Source of the DNA: a bacterium
Lineage (GTDB): Bacteria > JAMCPX01
Reading direction: 5' to 3'
Length of the DNA: 64,000 nucleotides
NCBI GenBank assembly: GCA_021787665.1
Contig: JAJYLN010000010.1
Coordinates: 12,010 to 76,009, forward strand
The notes under the pieces were generated by a model. That model did not search any database and was not told where the DNA came from. It worked only from the letters and a program-made list of their open reading frames with translations. Every line of letters begins with the position of its first letter. The first letter of the stretch is position 1. A program made the translations under genes and the position numbers. Positions 8,871 through 16,542 of this stretch are shown one piece after another.

Positions 8871-9584
8871 ATGACAAATAGCGTTAAGTATTTGGCTATA
8901 CTGATGATGCTGGCACTGTACCCTGCCACGGGGTACGCTAAACAGAGCGCGTGTGTGGTCTGCCACAGCTCAATCTCTCAGGAAAAGGACAAGACCGTTA
9001 TGGACTGCTGGCTGCGCTCCATCCACAGACAGAACGGCGTGACGTGCGATGCGTGTCATGCGGGTAACCCGGACGTCCATGTGGGCAGTATAAAAGGCAT
9101 CTCGGCCAAACAGTTCGAAGCCTTAAAGTCGCTTTCCATGTCCAGGGCCAAAGGGTTCATCGGTATTCCCTCGCCTATGCAGATGTTCGATATGTGCGGC
9201 CAGTGTCACAGTGATTCGGTAAACCGGTACAAGGGCAGTATCATGGGCATCGCATTCCTCAATAAGAAGGGCGGCCCTTCCTGCACGGACTGTCATTCAG
9301 CACACTATGTCATCATCCCGGATGTCCCCAAGACGTGCGAGAAGTGTCACAAGGATACGACCGGGTTCGACCAGATAGACCCCATGAACGTCAACGATGC
9401 AACGGTAACAGAGCTCTCGAGGCTCAGAATAAAGATCGCCGAGGAGAAAATAAAGGGCAAAGAGCCACCCCTCTTTCCCGAAGAGCTGGGCTCGTTCCAG
9501 ATTGGGTTCGTGGCGTTCGGTGCTATTATTGTATTGTTCATCATCGCGTATATCCTGTACCTATTGATTGAGAGAAGGAGGTAA
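8871..9584 (+). CDS. Pentahaem c-type cytochrome with C-terminal membrane anchor
   Basis: 237 aa. A signal peptide (residues 1-23, ending TGYA) directs export. Five CxxCH haem-attachment sites are visible in order: CVVCH, CDACH, CGQCH, CTDCH and CEKCH. A C-terminal membrane helix (about residues 207-231) ends in ERRR, so the haem domain faces the periplasm and is anchored at its C-terminus. First gene of a five-gene run with a two-helix protein, Rieske protein, cytochrome b and a second pentahaem cytochrome, which indicates an electron-transfer role in a quinol-oxidising complex. Weak ribosome site (aaggac) before the ATG. Confidence 0.92.
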   Translation: MTNSVKYLAILMMLALYPATGYAKQSACVVCHSSISQEKDKTVMDCWLRSIHRQNGVTCDACHAGNPDVHVGSIKGISAKQFEALKSLSMSRAKGFIGIPSPMQMFDMCGQCHSDSVNRYKGSIMGIAFLNKKGGPSCTDCHSAHYVIIPDVPKTCEKCHKDTTGFDQIDPMNVNDATVTELSRLRIKIAEEKIKGKEPPLFPEELGSFQIGFVAFGAIIVLFIIAYILYLLIERRR

Positions 9585-9586
9585 CG

Positions 9587-9850
9587 ATGGGCTTTGAAGT
9601 CATCAACAGCAAAAGACCGTCCTATGCTATGGCAGCGGCCGTAGCCATAACGCTCCTGTCCGTCCTATCCCTCTGCATCAGCGTGCTGTTCGCCTATCTC
9701 TTCATAACGGGAAAGGGAAACAATCTGATAATGGGCACGATGGTCTCGGCGGAGTTTCTGATAGCGGCAGCCGTCGTCACGCTCTATATTCGGTATTTCC
9801 TCGAGTTCAGGGAGGTCTCCGAAGACAGAGAGGAGGAATTGCTATGGTAA
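9587..9850 (+). CDS. Two-helix membrane protein of the cytochrome b6/Rieske operon, unknown family
   Basis: 87 aa, two membrane helices (about residues 15-41 and 48-71) with a short GKGNN turn between them and an acidic C-terminus (REVSEDREEELLW). No cofactor motif is visible. It has its own strong ribosome site (agaaggagg), starts 2 nt after the cytochrome gene stop and overlaps the Rieske gene by 7 nt. Its place suggests a small structural subunit of the complex; I do not recognise the family. Confidence 0.8.
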   Translation: MGFEVINSKRPSYAMAAAVAITLLSVLSLCISVLFAYLFITGKGNNLIMGTMVSAEFLIAAAVVTLYIRYFLEFREVSEDREEELLW

Positions 9851-10464
9851 ACGAACCCGGAAAAACGGCGGACAGAGGGAACGAAACGGGCATAACGAGG
9901 AGACGGTTCATCCTGGGGACGATCGTCGTCGCCGTGATCGGCGCTTTCGGATCGCTGTTATCCATGCTGAAGCTGCTCTCGCCTTCAAAGAAGGGCAGCG
10001 GGTATATGTCCACTATCGCCCCGGGCGACGTCCTCGTCTATGCAGCGGGCAGCAATATCGGTACAGAGATAAAGGCAAGCTCGCTCAACGTCGGGGATGC
10101 CGAGCTCGTGTATCCAAAAGGCAAGTCATCGAATCCTGCAAACCTCGTACAATTGATAAAGCTGAACGAAGTGGACTTCAAGAAGCCGACCGACAGGAAG
10201 CTCACCGATAAAGGCTTCCTTGCCTACAGCGCCATATGCACGCACCTCGGCTGTACGGTCTCCTGGGTAAAGAATCCTGCCTCACCGGACTTATCCTACA
10301 CCGAGTGCTTCTGCCATAACAGTATCTTTAACCCCGCACGGGGGGAGATCGTCGAAGGCGGGCCAGCACCCATACCGCTCGCACAGATAGGGGTAAGGGT
10401 GAACGAAAACGATACGATCGTCTTCACCGGCACTTTTACGGGCCCGATCGGCCCACAGGTCTGA
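9844..10464 (+). CDS. Rieske [2Fe-2S] iron-sulfur protein with Tat-type N-terminus
   Basis: 206 aa. ITRRRFILG (residues 17-25) followed by a hydrophobic helix is a twin-arginine signal-anchor, as in bc1/b6f Rieske proteins that export folded. Cluster ligands are complete: box 1 CTHLGC (residues 132-137) gives Cys132 and His134 plus the disulfide Cys137; box 2 CFCH (155-158) gives Cys155 and His158 plus the disulfide Cys157. It would pass electrons from the Qo site of the downstream cytochrome b to the pentahaem cytochromes. Overlaps the preceding small gene by 7 nt; cytochrome b follows after 18 nt with a gggaaagggga ribosome site. Confidence 0.95.
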   Translation: MVNEPGKTADRGNETGITRRRFILGTIVVAVIGAFGSLLSMLKLLSPSKKGSGYMSTIAPGDVLVYAAGSNIGTEIKASSLNVGDAELVYPKGKSSNPANLVQLIKLNEVDFKKPTDRKLTDKGFLAYSAICTHLGCTVSWVKNPASPDLSYTECFCHNSIFNPARGEIVEGGPAPIPLAQIGVRVNENDTIVFTGTFTGPIGPQV

Positions 10465-10482
10465 GGGAAAGGGGAGCATACG

Positions 10483-11721
10483 ATGTTTTCATGGCTTGAC
10501 GAGAGACTCGAACTGAAAAAATTCAAGGAAAAGTTTTTGTCCAAGACCTTCCCGACGCACCCGACATTCCTGATCGGAGAGATAGCCCTGTTCTCCTTCA
10601 TCATACTCATCGTGACGGGAATATTCCTCGGCCTGCTCTACGAGCCGTCGACAAAGGCGGTCTCGCTGTTCGGTGCCATGGTTCCGGCGGCCTATGCGAG
10701 CGTGGTCAGAATAGATCTGATGTCCATGGGCATGCTCGTGCGACGCATCCACCACTGGAGCGCTATGATCATGATAGCTGCCGTGCTCGTCCACCTCATG
10801 AGGGTCTACTTTACGTCAGCGTACAGGAACCCCAGGGAGATAAACTGGTTCATCGGACTCGCCCTGTTCGGGATCTCGCTGTTCGCCGCGTTCACCGGCT
10901 ACCTGCTCCCGTACAGCAATTTCTCGGTGACCGCGACATCCATAGGATACTATATCGCAAAATCCGTGCCTTGGATCGGTAACTGGGTATCCAGACTCCT
11001 CTTTGCCGGGGACTTCCCCTCGAATGCAACGGTACCGCGATTCTTCTTCCTCCATGTTATGTTCATTCCGGTACTGCTCCTCGGCCTCATCGGGCTGCAC
11101 ATGGTCGTCCTGGTAAAACAGAAGCACACGGAACCGTCCTCCAATGAGGGAAGGCCGGAGGCGAAGCATGGAAAGCGCCTCATCGGCATACCTATCTGGC
11201 CGGAGCAGGCGCTCATCAGCACCGTATTCTTCTTCTTCCTGATCTTTATGGTCGTCCTGATAGCGACCTACATACCTTTAAACCCCATCGAAACCTATGG
11301 ACCGCCTTCCCCCGGAACACCCGTGATGAGACCGGACTGGTATTTTCTCGTCGTATACGGGTTCCTGAAGCTCATACCCGGCAATCTCTCGTTTTCCATT
11401 TTGGGGGGCAAGATTACGCCGGAGACCATCGGTGGAGTCATCTTCCCGACGTTTTTGATTCTCGTGTTTTTGCTCGTGCCACTGATAGACAGGGCGAAAG
11501 GGCCGCAGCACTACATCGTCAACCCCCTCCGGAGGCCCTTCATGACCTCGTTCGGTGTCACCGGCGGTGTCTTTCTGACCATGCTGGTAGTGTCGGGGTA
11601 TATCGACGTCCTCCATATCAAGCCGAAGACGATGATCGTCTACGTCGTCCTTGCGACAGCCATTGCCGCGGTCGTCTCGTACACGCTGCTCAGGCTCTAC
11701 AATAAAAAAGGGGAGGGATAA
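10483..11721 (+). CDS. Cytochrome b, b6-type haem spacing fused to a subunit IV-like half
   Basis: 412 aa, eight or so membrane helices. The four b-haem histidines read as His90/His104 in helix B (14 apart) and His191/His206 in helix D (15 apart); the 14/15 pattern is that of cytochrome b6, whereas bc1 cytochrome b has 14/14. The C-terminal half corresponds to subunit IV and holds the Qo motif as PDWY (284-287) rather than PEWY. No cysteine is seen near the N-terminal first helix where b6 attaches haem ci. Quinol oxidation at Qo and reduction at Qi are expected. The central gene of the five-gene operon. Confidence 0.95.
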   Translation: MFSWLDERLELKKFKEKFLSKTFPTHPTFLIGEIALFSFIILIVTGIFLGLLYEPSTKAVSLFGAMVPAAYASVVRIDLMSMGMLVRRIHHWSAMIMIAAVLVHLMRVYFTSAYRNPREINWFIGLALFGISLFAAFTGYLLPYSNFSVTATSIGYYIAKSVPWIGNWVSRLLFAGDFPSNATVPRFFFLHVMFIPVLLLGLIGLHMVVLVKQKHTEPSSNEGRPEAKHGKRLIGIPIWPEQALISTVFFFFLIFMVVLIATYIPLNPIETYGPPSPGTPVMRPDWYFLVVYGFLKLIPGNLSFSILGGKITPETIGGVIFPTFLILVFLLVPLIDRAKGPQHYIVNPLRRPFMTSFGVTGGVFLTMLVVSGYIDVLHIKPKTMIVYVVLATAIAAVVSYTLLRLYNKKGEG

Positions 11722-11722
11722 C

Positions 11723-12460
11723 ATGATGAGGTCCAGGTTTGCCGCAGTATTGTTCATGGTGGCTGCAACGTCTGTTTTTGGGGCACCGTCTGCCTTTGCC
11801 GTAAATTCGTGTGTCAGATGTCACTCCGCTCTTACCGGACAGAGCTTTGTAGGGACGAAATCGCATAGCTGGAAGGGCTCCGTACATCAAGAGCACGGCG
11901 TGACCTGTGATAAATGTCACGGAGGAGACCCGAAAGCAGTCATGGAGAAGCTTGCGCACATCGGCGTCTTCAGCTCGAGCAACCCGGACAGCAAGGTTTA
12001 CTACAAGAATATCCCTTCGACGTGCGGCAAATGTCATGGTGCGGAGTTCTATAAGTTTACACAAAGCTACCACTACAAAAAACTCGAGTCGACCGGACAG
12101 GGCCCCAATTGTGTGACATGCCACGGATCCATGGTGACGACGATCCTGAATCCGAACGATATGGCAAGCGTATGCGACCGGTGTCACAATAACAGGATGG
12201 GTGTCCTCCCCTACATACCCAAGAAAGCAAAGGCCGTACTTCTCCTCCTCCAGCAGGGGAACCTGCTCATGAAGGCCGACGGGAAACTCTACACCTCAAA
12301 GGCTGATGAGAAAGTACTCAGCGCGGCACGAGCAGACCTATCCTCGGCACGAATGGAATGGCATACCTTCGACCTCGACGTCATCGTCAAGGATTTAGAG
12401 GGAGCATACAACAACTTCCAGAAGCTGCCGGCACAGAGGCATGTACCAAAACAACAGTAA
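11723..12460 (+). CDS. Periplasmic pentahaem c-type cytochrome
   Basis: 245 aa from the ATG at 11723; a second ATG follows at once, at 11726. Signal peptide (about residues 1-25, ending SAFA), then five CxxCH sites: CVRCH, CDKCH, CGKCH, CVTCH and CDRCH, then a haem-free helical C-terminus (LLLLQQGNLLMKADGKLY and following). It lacks a C-terminal membrane anchor, unlike the first cytochrome of the operon. It starts 1 nt after the cytochrome b stop, behind ggggaggg. It is a likely soluble or subunit-bound electron acceptor of the b6/Rieske core. Confidence 0.92.
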   Translation: MMRSRFAAVLFMVAATSVFGAPSAFAVNSCVRCHSALTGQSFVGTKSHSWKGSVHQEHGVTCDKCHGGDPKAVMEKLAHIGVFSSSNPDSKVYYKNIPSTCGKCHGAEFYKFTQSYHYKKLESTGQGPNCVTCHGSMVTTILNPNDMASVCDRCHNNRMGVLPYIPKKAKAVLLLLQQGNLLMKADGKLYTSKADEKVLSAARADLSSARMEWHTFDLDVIVKDLEGAYNNFQKLPAQRHVPKQQ

Positions 12461-12502
12461 CATCATTAGCGGCCGGAAAGACGATCCGCAGGGAAGAGTG
12501 CC

Positions 12503-12976
12503 TTAATAGGACTTGTTTATCTCTTCCTTCCTGAGGATTTGCACGATGTCCATATGCTTTTCCCCTGCTGCCCATGACAGGGCACTGTCTCCGTACTTAT
12601 CAATGACATTGATAGAGGCACCGTGCCGTATCAGGAGCTTAACCGTGTCTATGTGGCCGCTGTACGCCGCAAGCATCAGCGCTGTCTGGCCATCGTTGTT
12701 CTTAACGTTCGGATCCATACCCGCCTGAAGGAACAGCGCAACGACCTTCGTGTTGCCCTCCTTTGCGCTGGTGAGGAATTGCTTCTGGGTGTACGGTACG
12801 TTCAGGGTGGTCAGCTCCCGGCGCGCACTGCCCTGACTTTTGGTGCAGCCTATCAGGGGAATCAGCACGAAGATAAGCGAAAGCATGATCGCAAGGCGAA
12901 ACACCGCTGTTGGTTGCCACGTATACCCGGTCATGTCCGCGGGTCCCATGAAAGATACAGTATCTTTTTGTTTCAT
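12503..12976 (-). CDS. Ankyrin-repeat lipoprotein
   Basis: 157 aa. A hydrophobic segment (about residues 27-43) ends in a lipobox LIGC (Cys44), preceded by an unusually long hydrophilic N-terminus of about 25 residues; in-frame ATGs at codons 10 and 15 are alternatives, but the best ribosome site (aaggggggc) precedes codon 1. The mature part holds about three ankyrin units: KVVALFLQAGMDPNVKNNDG, TALMLAAYSGHIDTVKLLI and SALSWAAGEKHMDIVQIL. A periplasmic protein-protein interaction role is likely. Convergent with the cytochrome operon. Confidence 0.85.
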   Translation of the reverse strand: MKQKDTVSFMGPADMTGYTWQPTAVFRLAIMLSLIFVLIPLIGCTKSQGSARRELTTLNVPYTQKQFLTSAKEGNTKVVALFLQAGMDPNVKNNDGQTALMLAAYSGHIDTVKLLIRHGASINVIDKYGDSALSWAAGEKHMDIVQILRKEEINKSY

Positions 12977-13002
12977 TTTATGCCCCCCCTTTTATACGTC
13001 CT

Positions 13003-13031
13003 TTGTATCCATAATATTTTATAAATGTCAA
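13003..13031 (-). promoter_or_regulatory. Predicted promoter of the ankyrin lipoprotein gene
   Basis: On the minus strand a perfect TTGACA (13026-13031) lies 17 bp before ATACAA (13003-13008). The start would be about 20 nt before the ATG. The -10 is imperfect. Confidence 0.4.
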
Positions 13032-13088
13032 TAGTATAGAGTGGCTTGCACGGTCGATGTATCTCTCTTCCTTTACGGTAATAATATC

Positions 13089-13118
13089 TTGACTACAGGC
13101 AAGGAGGTGCAATAGAGT
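13089..13118 (+). promoter_or_regulatory. Predicted promoter of the MFS transporter gene
   Basis: TTGACT (13089-13094) and TAGAGT (13113-13118) with an 18-bp spacer, followed by a clear aggagg ribosome site before the ATG at 13144. Confidence 0.4.
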
Positions 13119-13143
13119 TATCTTAACATGACAGGAGGACTCT

Positions 13144-14367
13144 ATGGAACAGGTCAGGTACAGTTCTTACAGGTGGCTGGTTCTTGTTGTATTCATGTTT
13201 CAGGTCGTACTCACGCAGTTTCTCTGGTTGAACTTCGCTCCGATACAGCCCACGATTGAAAGGTTGCTGAACATATCGGATTTCCAGTTCGTCCTGCTCT
13301 TGTCTGTCTTCAATATATTCAACCTGCTCCTTTCCTTGCCTGTGGGCGCCATTCTTGACTCCAAAGGCTTCAGGTTTACCGTGGGACTCGGATCGATCAT
13401 CATGGCACTCGCCGTACTGATCAGACTCAAGTCCAACAGCTATTCATGGATCCTTGCGGGGCAACTTGGTGTCGCCGTGGCCCAGCCCTTTATCGTGAAT
13501 AGCGGGGCAAAGCTCGCTTCCACGTGGTTCAATAAGAATGAAGAGGCCCTCGCAAACGGATTCGCATCGATGGCGATGTTCATCGGTATGATAGCAGCAC
13601 TCATCATTACGCCCATCATCATCCAGTACACAAGCCTGTTCCACATCATGGCACTATATGCCGGCGTGACCCTCGTGGGGTCCACGATGTTCCTCGTATG
13701 TGCCCGGGACAACCCTTCGCTGCTCACGACCCTGAAAAGCGAGGGGCAGGGATACCACCCTGTACAGGCATACAAGCAGCTTTTAAAAAGGAAAGATATG
13801 CTCTTGCTCGCATCGATTATGTTTATAGGCGTCGGCTTCTTTAACGGCATCACGAACTGGCTGGACAAGCTCCTGGGGCCGCAGGGGTTTTCTGAACAGC
13901 AAAGCGGCGTGATCGTCGGCCTCCTGATAGCCGGGGGCATTGCCGGTGCCATCGTCATGCCGCTCCTGTCCGATCTCATAAAAAGGAGAAAGCCGTTTCT
14001 TATCATAGGGACGATCTCGGCCGGGATCTTCCTGTATCCGCTCATACGGACAAAGGACTACGCCACGGCAATCATACTGGCCGTTATCCTCGGGTTCATG
14101 GTAATATCACTGCTCCCGATCCTGTTTCAGATGGTCATAGAGGTCGTCGGCGAAAGATTGACCGGCAGTGCAACCGGTATGATGTGGGTGTTCGGCGCGA
14201 CGGGTGCCATCATCACGATCTACGGCATGGAGGTTATCGGAGAGTCGACAGCAGACTACCGCAACGGCATATGGCTGCTCATGGGTATGTTCGTCGTTGC
14301 ATTTCTTTTTTCTCTGGCCTTACCGGAGACCTACGGCAGAACGACAGGCAGGCCGTCAGGGAACTAA
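13144..14367 (+). CDS. Major facilitator superfamily transporter
   Basis: 407 aa with 12 predicted membrane helices in two halves. The loop between helices 2 and 3 reads LPVGAILDSKGFR, the MFS motif A (G-x3-D-R/K-x-G-R/K-R). The central loop, about residues 190-220, is basic (KQLLKRKD). The substrate cannot be read from the sequence; small organic anions are plausible. An excellent ribosome site (acaggagga) precedes the ATG. The following lipid kinase gene starts 13 nt after the stop, so the two may be co-transcribed. Confidence 0.85.
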   Translation: MEQVRYSSYRWLVLVVFMFQVVLTQFLWLNFAPIQPTIERLLNISDFQFVLLLSVFNIFNLLLSLPVGAILDSKGFRFTVGLGSIIMALAVLIRLKSNSYSWILAGQLGVAVAQPFIVNSGAKLASTWFNKNEEALANGFASMAMFIGMIAALIITPIIIQYTSLFHIMALYAGVTLVGSTMFLVCARDNPSLLTTLKSEGQGYHPVQAYKQLLKRKDMLLLASIMFIGVGFFNGITNWLDKLLGPQGFSEQQSGVIVGLLIAGGIAGAIVMPLLSDLIKRRKPFLIIGTISAGIFLYPLIRTKDYATAIILAVILGFMVISLLPILFQMVIEVVGERLTGSATGMMWVFGATGAIITIYGMEVIGESTADYRNGIWLLMGMFVVAFLFSLALPETYGRTTGRPSGN

Positions 14368-14380
14368 CAGGTATGCACGC

Positions 14381-15313
14381 ATGAAAGCGCATCCGAAGAC
14401 CTTTGCTGTCGTCAACCCGAACTCCGCAAACAGAAGGACCAAAAAGCTCTGGCCCGAAATACACAAGGCATTGTCGGAGGCCATCGGCACGTTCGAGACC
14501 GCTTTCACGACCGGTCCGTACACCGCGCCGGACATCACCAGGCAGGCCCTGAACAACGGGTTCGACTGCATCGTCTCCATAGGGGGAGATGGGACCCTGA
14601 ACGAGGTCGTGAACGGCTTTTTTGAGAACGACAAACCCTTAAATACCGAGGCAATGCTGGGAGTCATATCGATGGGTACCGGTGCAGACTTTATAAAGAC
14701 GGTCGGTGTGCCGAAGCCCTATCAGGAAGCGGTAACGACGATAGCGCGGGCAAAGACCAGGACGCTCGATGTCGGGAAGATACAGTTCTCGTCGCACGCC
14801 GGCAGAGAGACGATTCGGTACTTCATAAACATTGCGGATGCGGGGATCGGGGGAGAGACAGTCGACAAGGTGAACCGGACGACAAAAGTGTTCGGCGGTT
14901 TTGTGTCTTTTCTCTGGGGGACTGTCGCCACGCTGCTCACCTATAAAAACAAGCATATCACCATAACCCTGGACAGCAGCGAGCCTTATGTAGCCGAAAT
15001 CAACATGCTCGCCATAGCGAACTGCCAGTTCTTCGGCGGCGGCATGCACATTGCACCCCGGGCAGACCCGTGCGATGGTACCTTCGACATCGTGACAATC
15101 GGCAAGGCGGGGTTTATCGACTTTCTCAGAAACTCATCGAAGATTTACAAGGGCACCCATATCGATGACCCCCTGGTCGGGTACACGCATGCACGCCACG
15201 TGGAGCTTGTATCGAAAGACAGGGTACTCCTCGATGTCGACGGGGAGCAGCCGGGTATGCTGCCCGCGATCTTCGATCTTCTGCCTGCAAGCATAAAGGT
15301 GATTGTACCGTAG
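14381..15313 (+). CDS. YegS/DgkB-type lipid (diacylglycerol) kinase
   Basis: 310 aa from the ATG at 14381; longer frames upstream run through the MFS gene and are not credible. The N-terminal catalytic domain has TFAVVNPNSANRRT and the nucleotide-binding SIGGDGTLNEVVNGF, then GTGADFIKT, all typical of DAGK_cat enzymes. The C-terminal beta domain has NIADAGIGGETV and FFGGGMHIAPRADPCDGTFD. It phosphorylates diacylglycerol, ceramide or a related lipid at the membrane. It lies between a transporter and an acyl-CoA dehydrogenase, in a lipid-flavoured neighbourhood. Confidence 0.9.
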   Translation: MKAHPKTFAVVNPNSANRRTKKLWPEIHKALSEAIGTFETAFTTGPYTAPDITRQALNNGFDCIVSIGGDGTLNEVVNGFFENDKPLNTEAMLGVISMGTGADFIKTVGVPKPYQEAVTTIARAKTRTLDVGKIQFSSHAGRETIRYFINIADAGIGGETVDKVNRTTKVFGGFVSFLWGTVATLLTYKNKHITITLDSSEPYVAEINMLAIANCQFFGGGMHIAPRADPCDGTFDIVTIGKAGFIDFLRNSSKIYKGTHIDDPLVGYTHARHVELVSKDRVLLDVDGEQPGMLPAIFDLLPASIKVIVP

Positions 15314-15381
15314 GCGCCCTGCGCCCCTCAACAACACTTTCGTTTTTTCTATTTCTGTGCATAAGAAAGAACAGAGGGACT

Positions 15382-16536
15382 ATGCCAGAGACACGGAACA
15401 TGACATTTGCGGATAGAGAAGAATACGGAAAACTCAGGGACGCGGTAAGGAGGTTCAACCTCAAGGAGCTCTCCCCGGTTGCGTCCGACTGCGACGAGAG
15501 AGAAGCTTTCCCTGTCGATGTGCTGAGGAAGGCCGCTTCGCTCGGCTACGTCGGCCCCCATCTCCCGGAACAGTACGGAGGCTCGGGCGATTACTACGCG
15601 AAGGCCGTCGTCTACGAGGAGAACTGCAGGGTGTCATTCGGCTACAACCTGTCGTTGAATGCGTCCGACCTGCTCTTTGCAAACAACGTGGCCAGGCACG
15701 GCAGCGAGGAACAAAAGCAGCGCTATCTCCCGCCGGTGATACGGGGTGAGAAGATAGGGTGCTGGGCACTGACAGAGCCGGATGCGGGCTCCGACGCCCT
15801 GTCCATCACGACGACATGGCAGAAGGACGGCAGCAATTACCTCATCCAGGGGAGGAAGACCTTTATAACGAATGCGCCCATAGCCGATTTCTTTATCGTA
15901 ATCGCCCGGAAGCCAGGCTCCTCCAAGGTGGACGGAGGTTGCGCCTTCATTCTGGAGAGGGGTATGAAGGGACTGGAGACCGGCAAGCCCTTCAAGAAGC
16001 TGGGGGGCAGGTGCTCTCCCACCGGAGAAATCGTGCTCGATGGCGTGAGGATCCCGAAGGACCAGCTCCTCGGCACAGAGGGTAGCGGATTCAGGGACAT
16101 GTTTTTATCGCTCGATGTTGAGAGGTCGTACACGCCGCTCTCGAGCATCGGGCTCGCACAGGCCTGTCTCGACGAGGCGGTCGAATACGCCAAGCAGAGA
16201 AAGCAGTTCGGGAAGTCCATAGCCGAGTTCCAGCTCATCAAGGAAAAGCTCGCTGTCATGTCCGCCGAGCTCGAGGTCGCCCGCCGATACGTATACTACC
16301 TCATTGAGCTCGTGGCCCAGGGCAAGAGGGTGTCGAAGGAGGCCTCCATTGCGAAGCTCTTTGCATCGAACATGGTGAACAAGGCAGCGAGAGAAACCAT
16401 CCAGATTATGGGCGGGTACGGCTACATGCGCGAGTACAAGGTGGAGAGATACTTCAGGGACGCAAAGCTGCTCGAGATAGGGGCTGGCACCTCAGAGATC
16501 CAGAAGCTGATCATAGCGAAGGAATTGCTGAAGTAA
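15382..16536 (+). CDS. Acyl-CoA dehydrogenase, isovaleryl/long-chain-type catalytic base
   Basis: 384 aa, full acyl-CoA dehydrogenase fold: N-terminal helical domain, beta domain with CWALTEPDAGSDA and KTFITNAPIADFFIV, and C-terminal helical domain with MGGYGYMREY and RDAKLLEIGAGTSEIQ. The position that holds the catalytic Glu in short- and medium-chain enzymes is Ala here (GAGT). A Glu is present instead in LDVERS, the place of Glu254 in isovaleryl-CoA dehydrogenase. An FAD-dependent alpha,beta-dehydrogenation is expected, perhaps of a branched or long acyl-CoA. A GlcD-like flavoprotein gene follows after 6 nt. Confidence 0.92.
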   Translation: MPETRNMTFADREEYGKLRDAVRRFNLKELSPVASDCDEREAFPVDVLRKAASLGYVGPHLPEQYGGSGDYYAKAVVYEENCRVSFGYNLSLNASDLLFANNVARHGSEEQKQRYLPPVIRGEKIGCWALTEPDAGSDALSITTTWQKDGSNYLIQGRKTFITNAPIADFFIVIARKPGSSKVDGGCAFILERGMKGLETGKPFKKLGGRCSPTGEIVLDGVRIPKDQLLGTEGSGFRDMFLSLDVERSYTPLSSIGLAQACLDEAVEYAKQRKQFGKSIAEFQLIKEKLAVMSAELEVARRYVYYLIELVAQGKRVSKEASIAKLFASNMVNKAARETIQIMGGYGYMREYKVERYFRDAKLLEIGAGTSEIQKLIIAKELLK

Positions 16537-16542
16537 CGCGAG

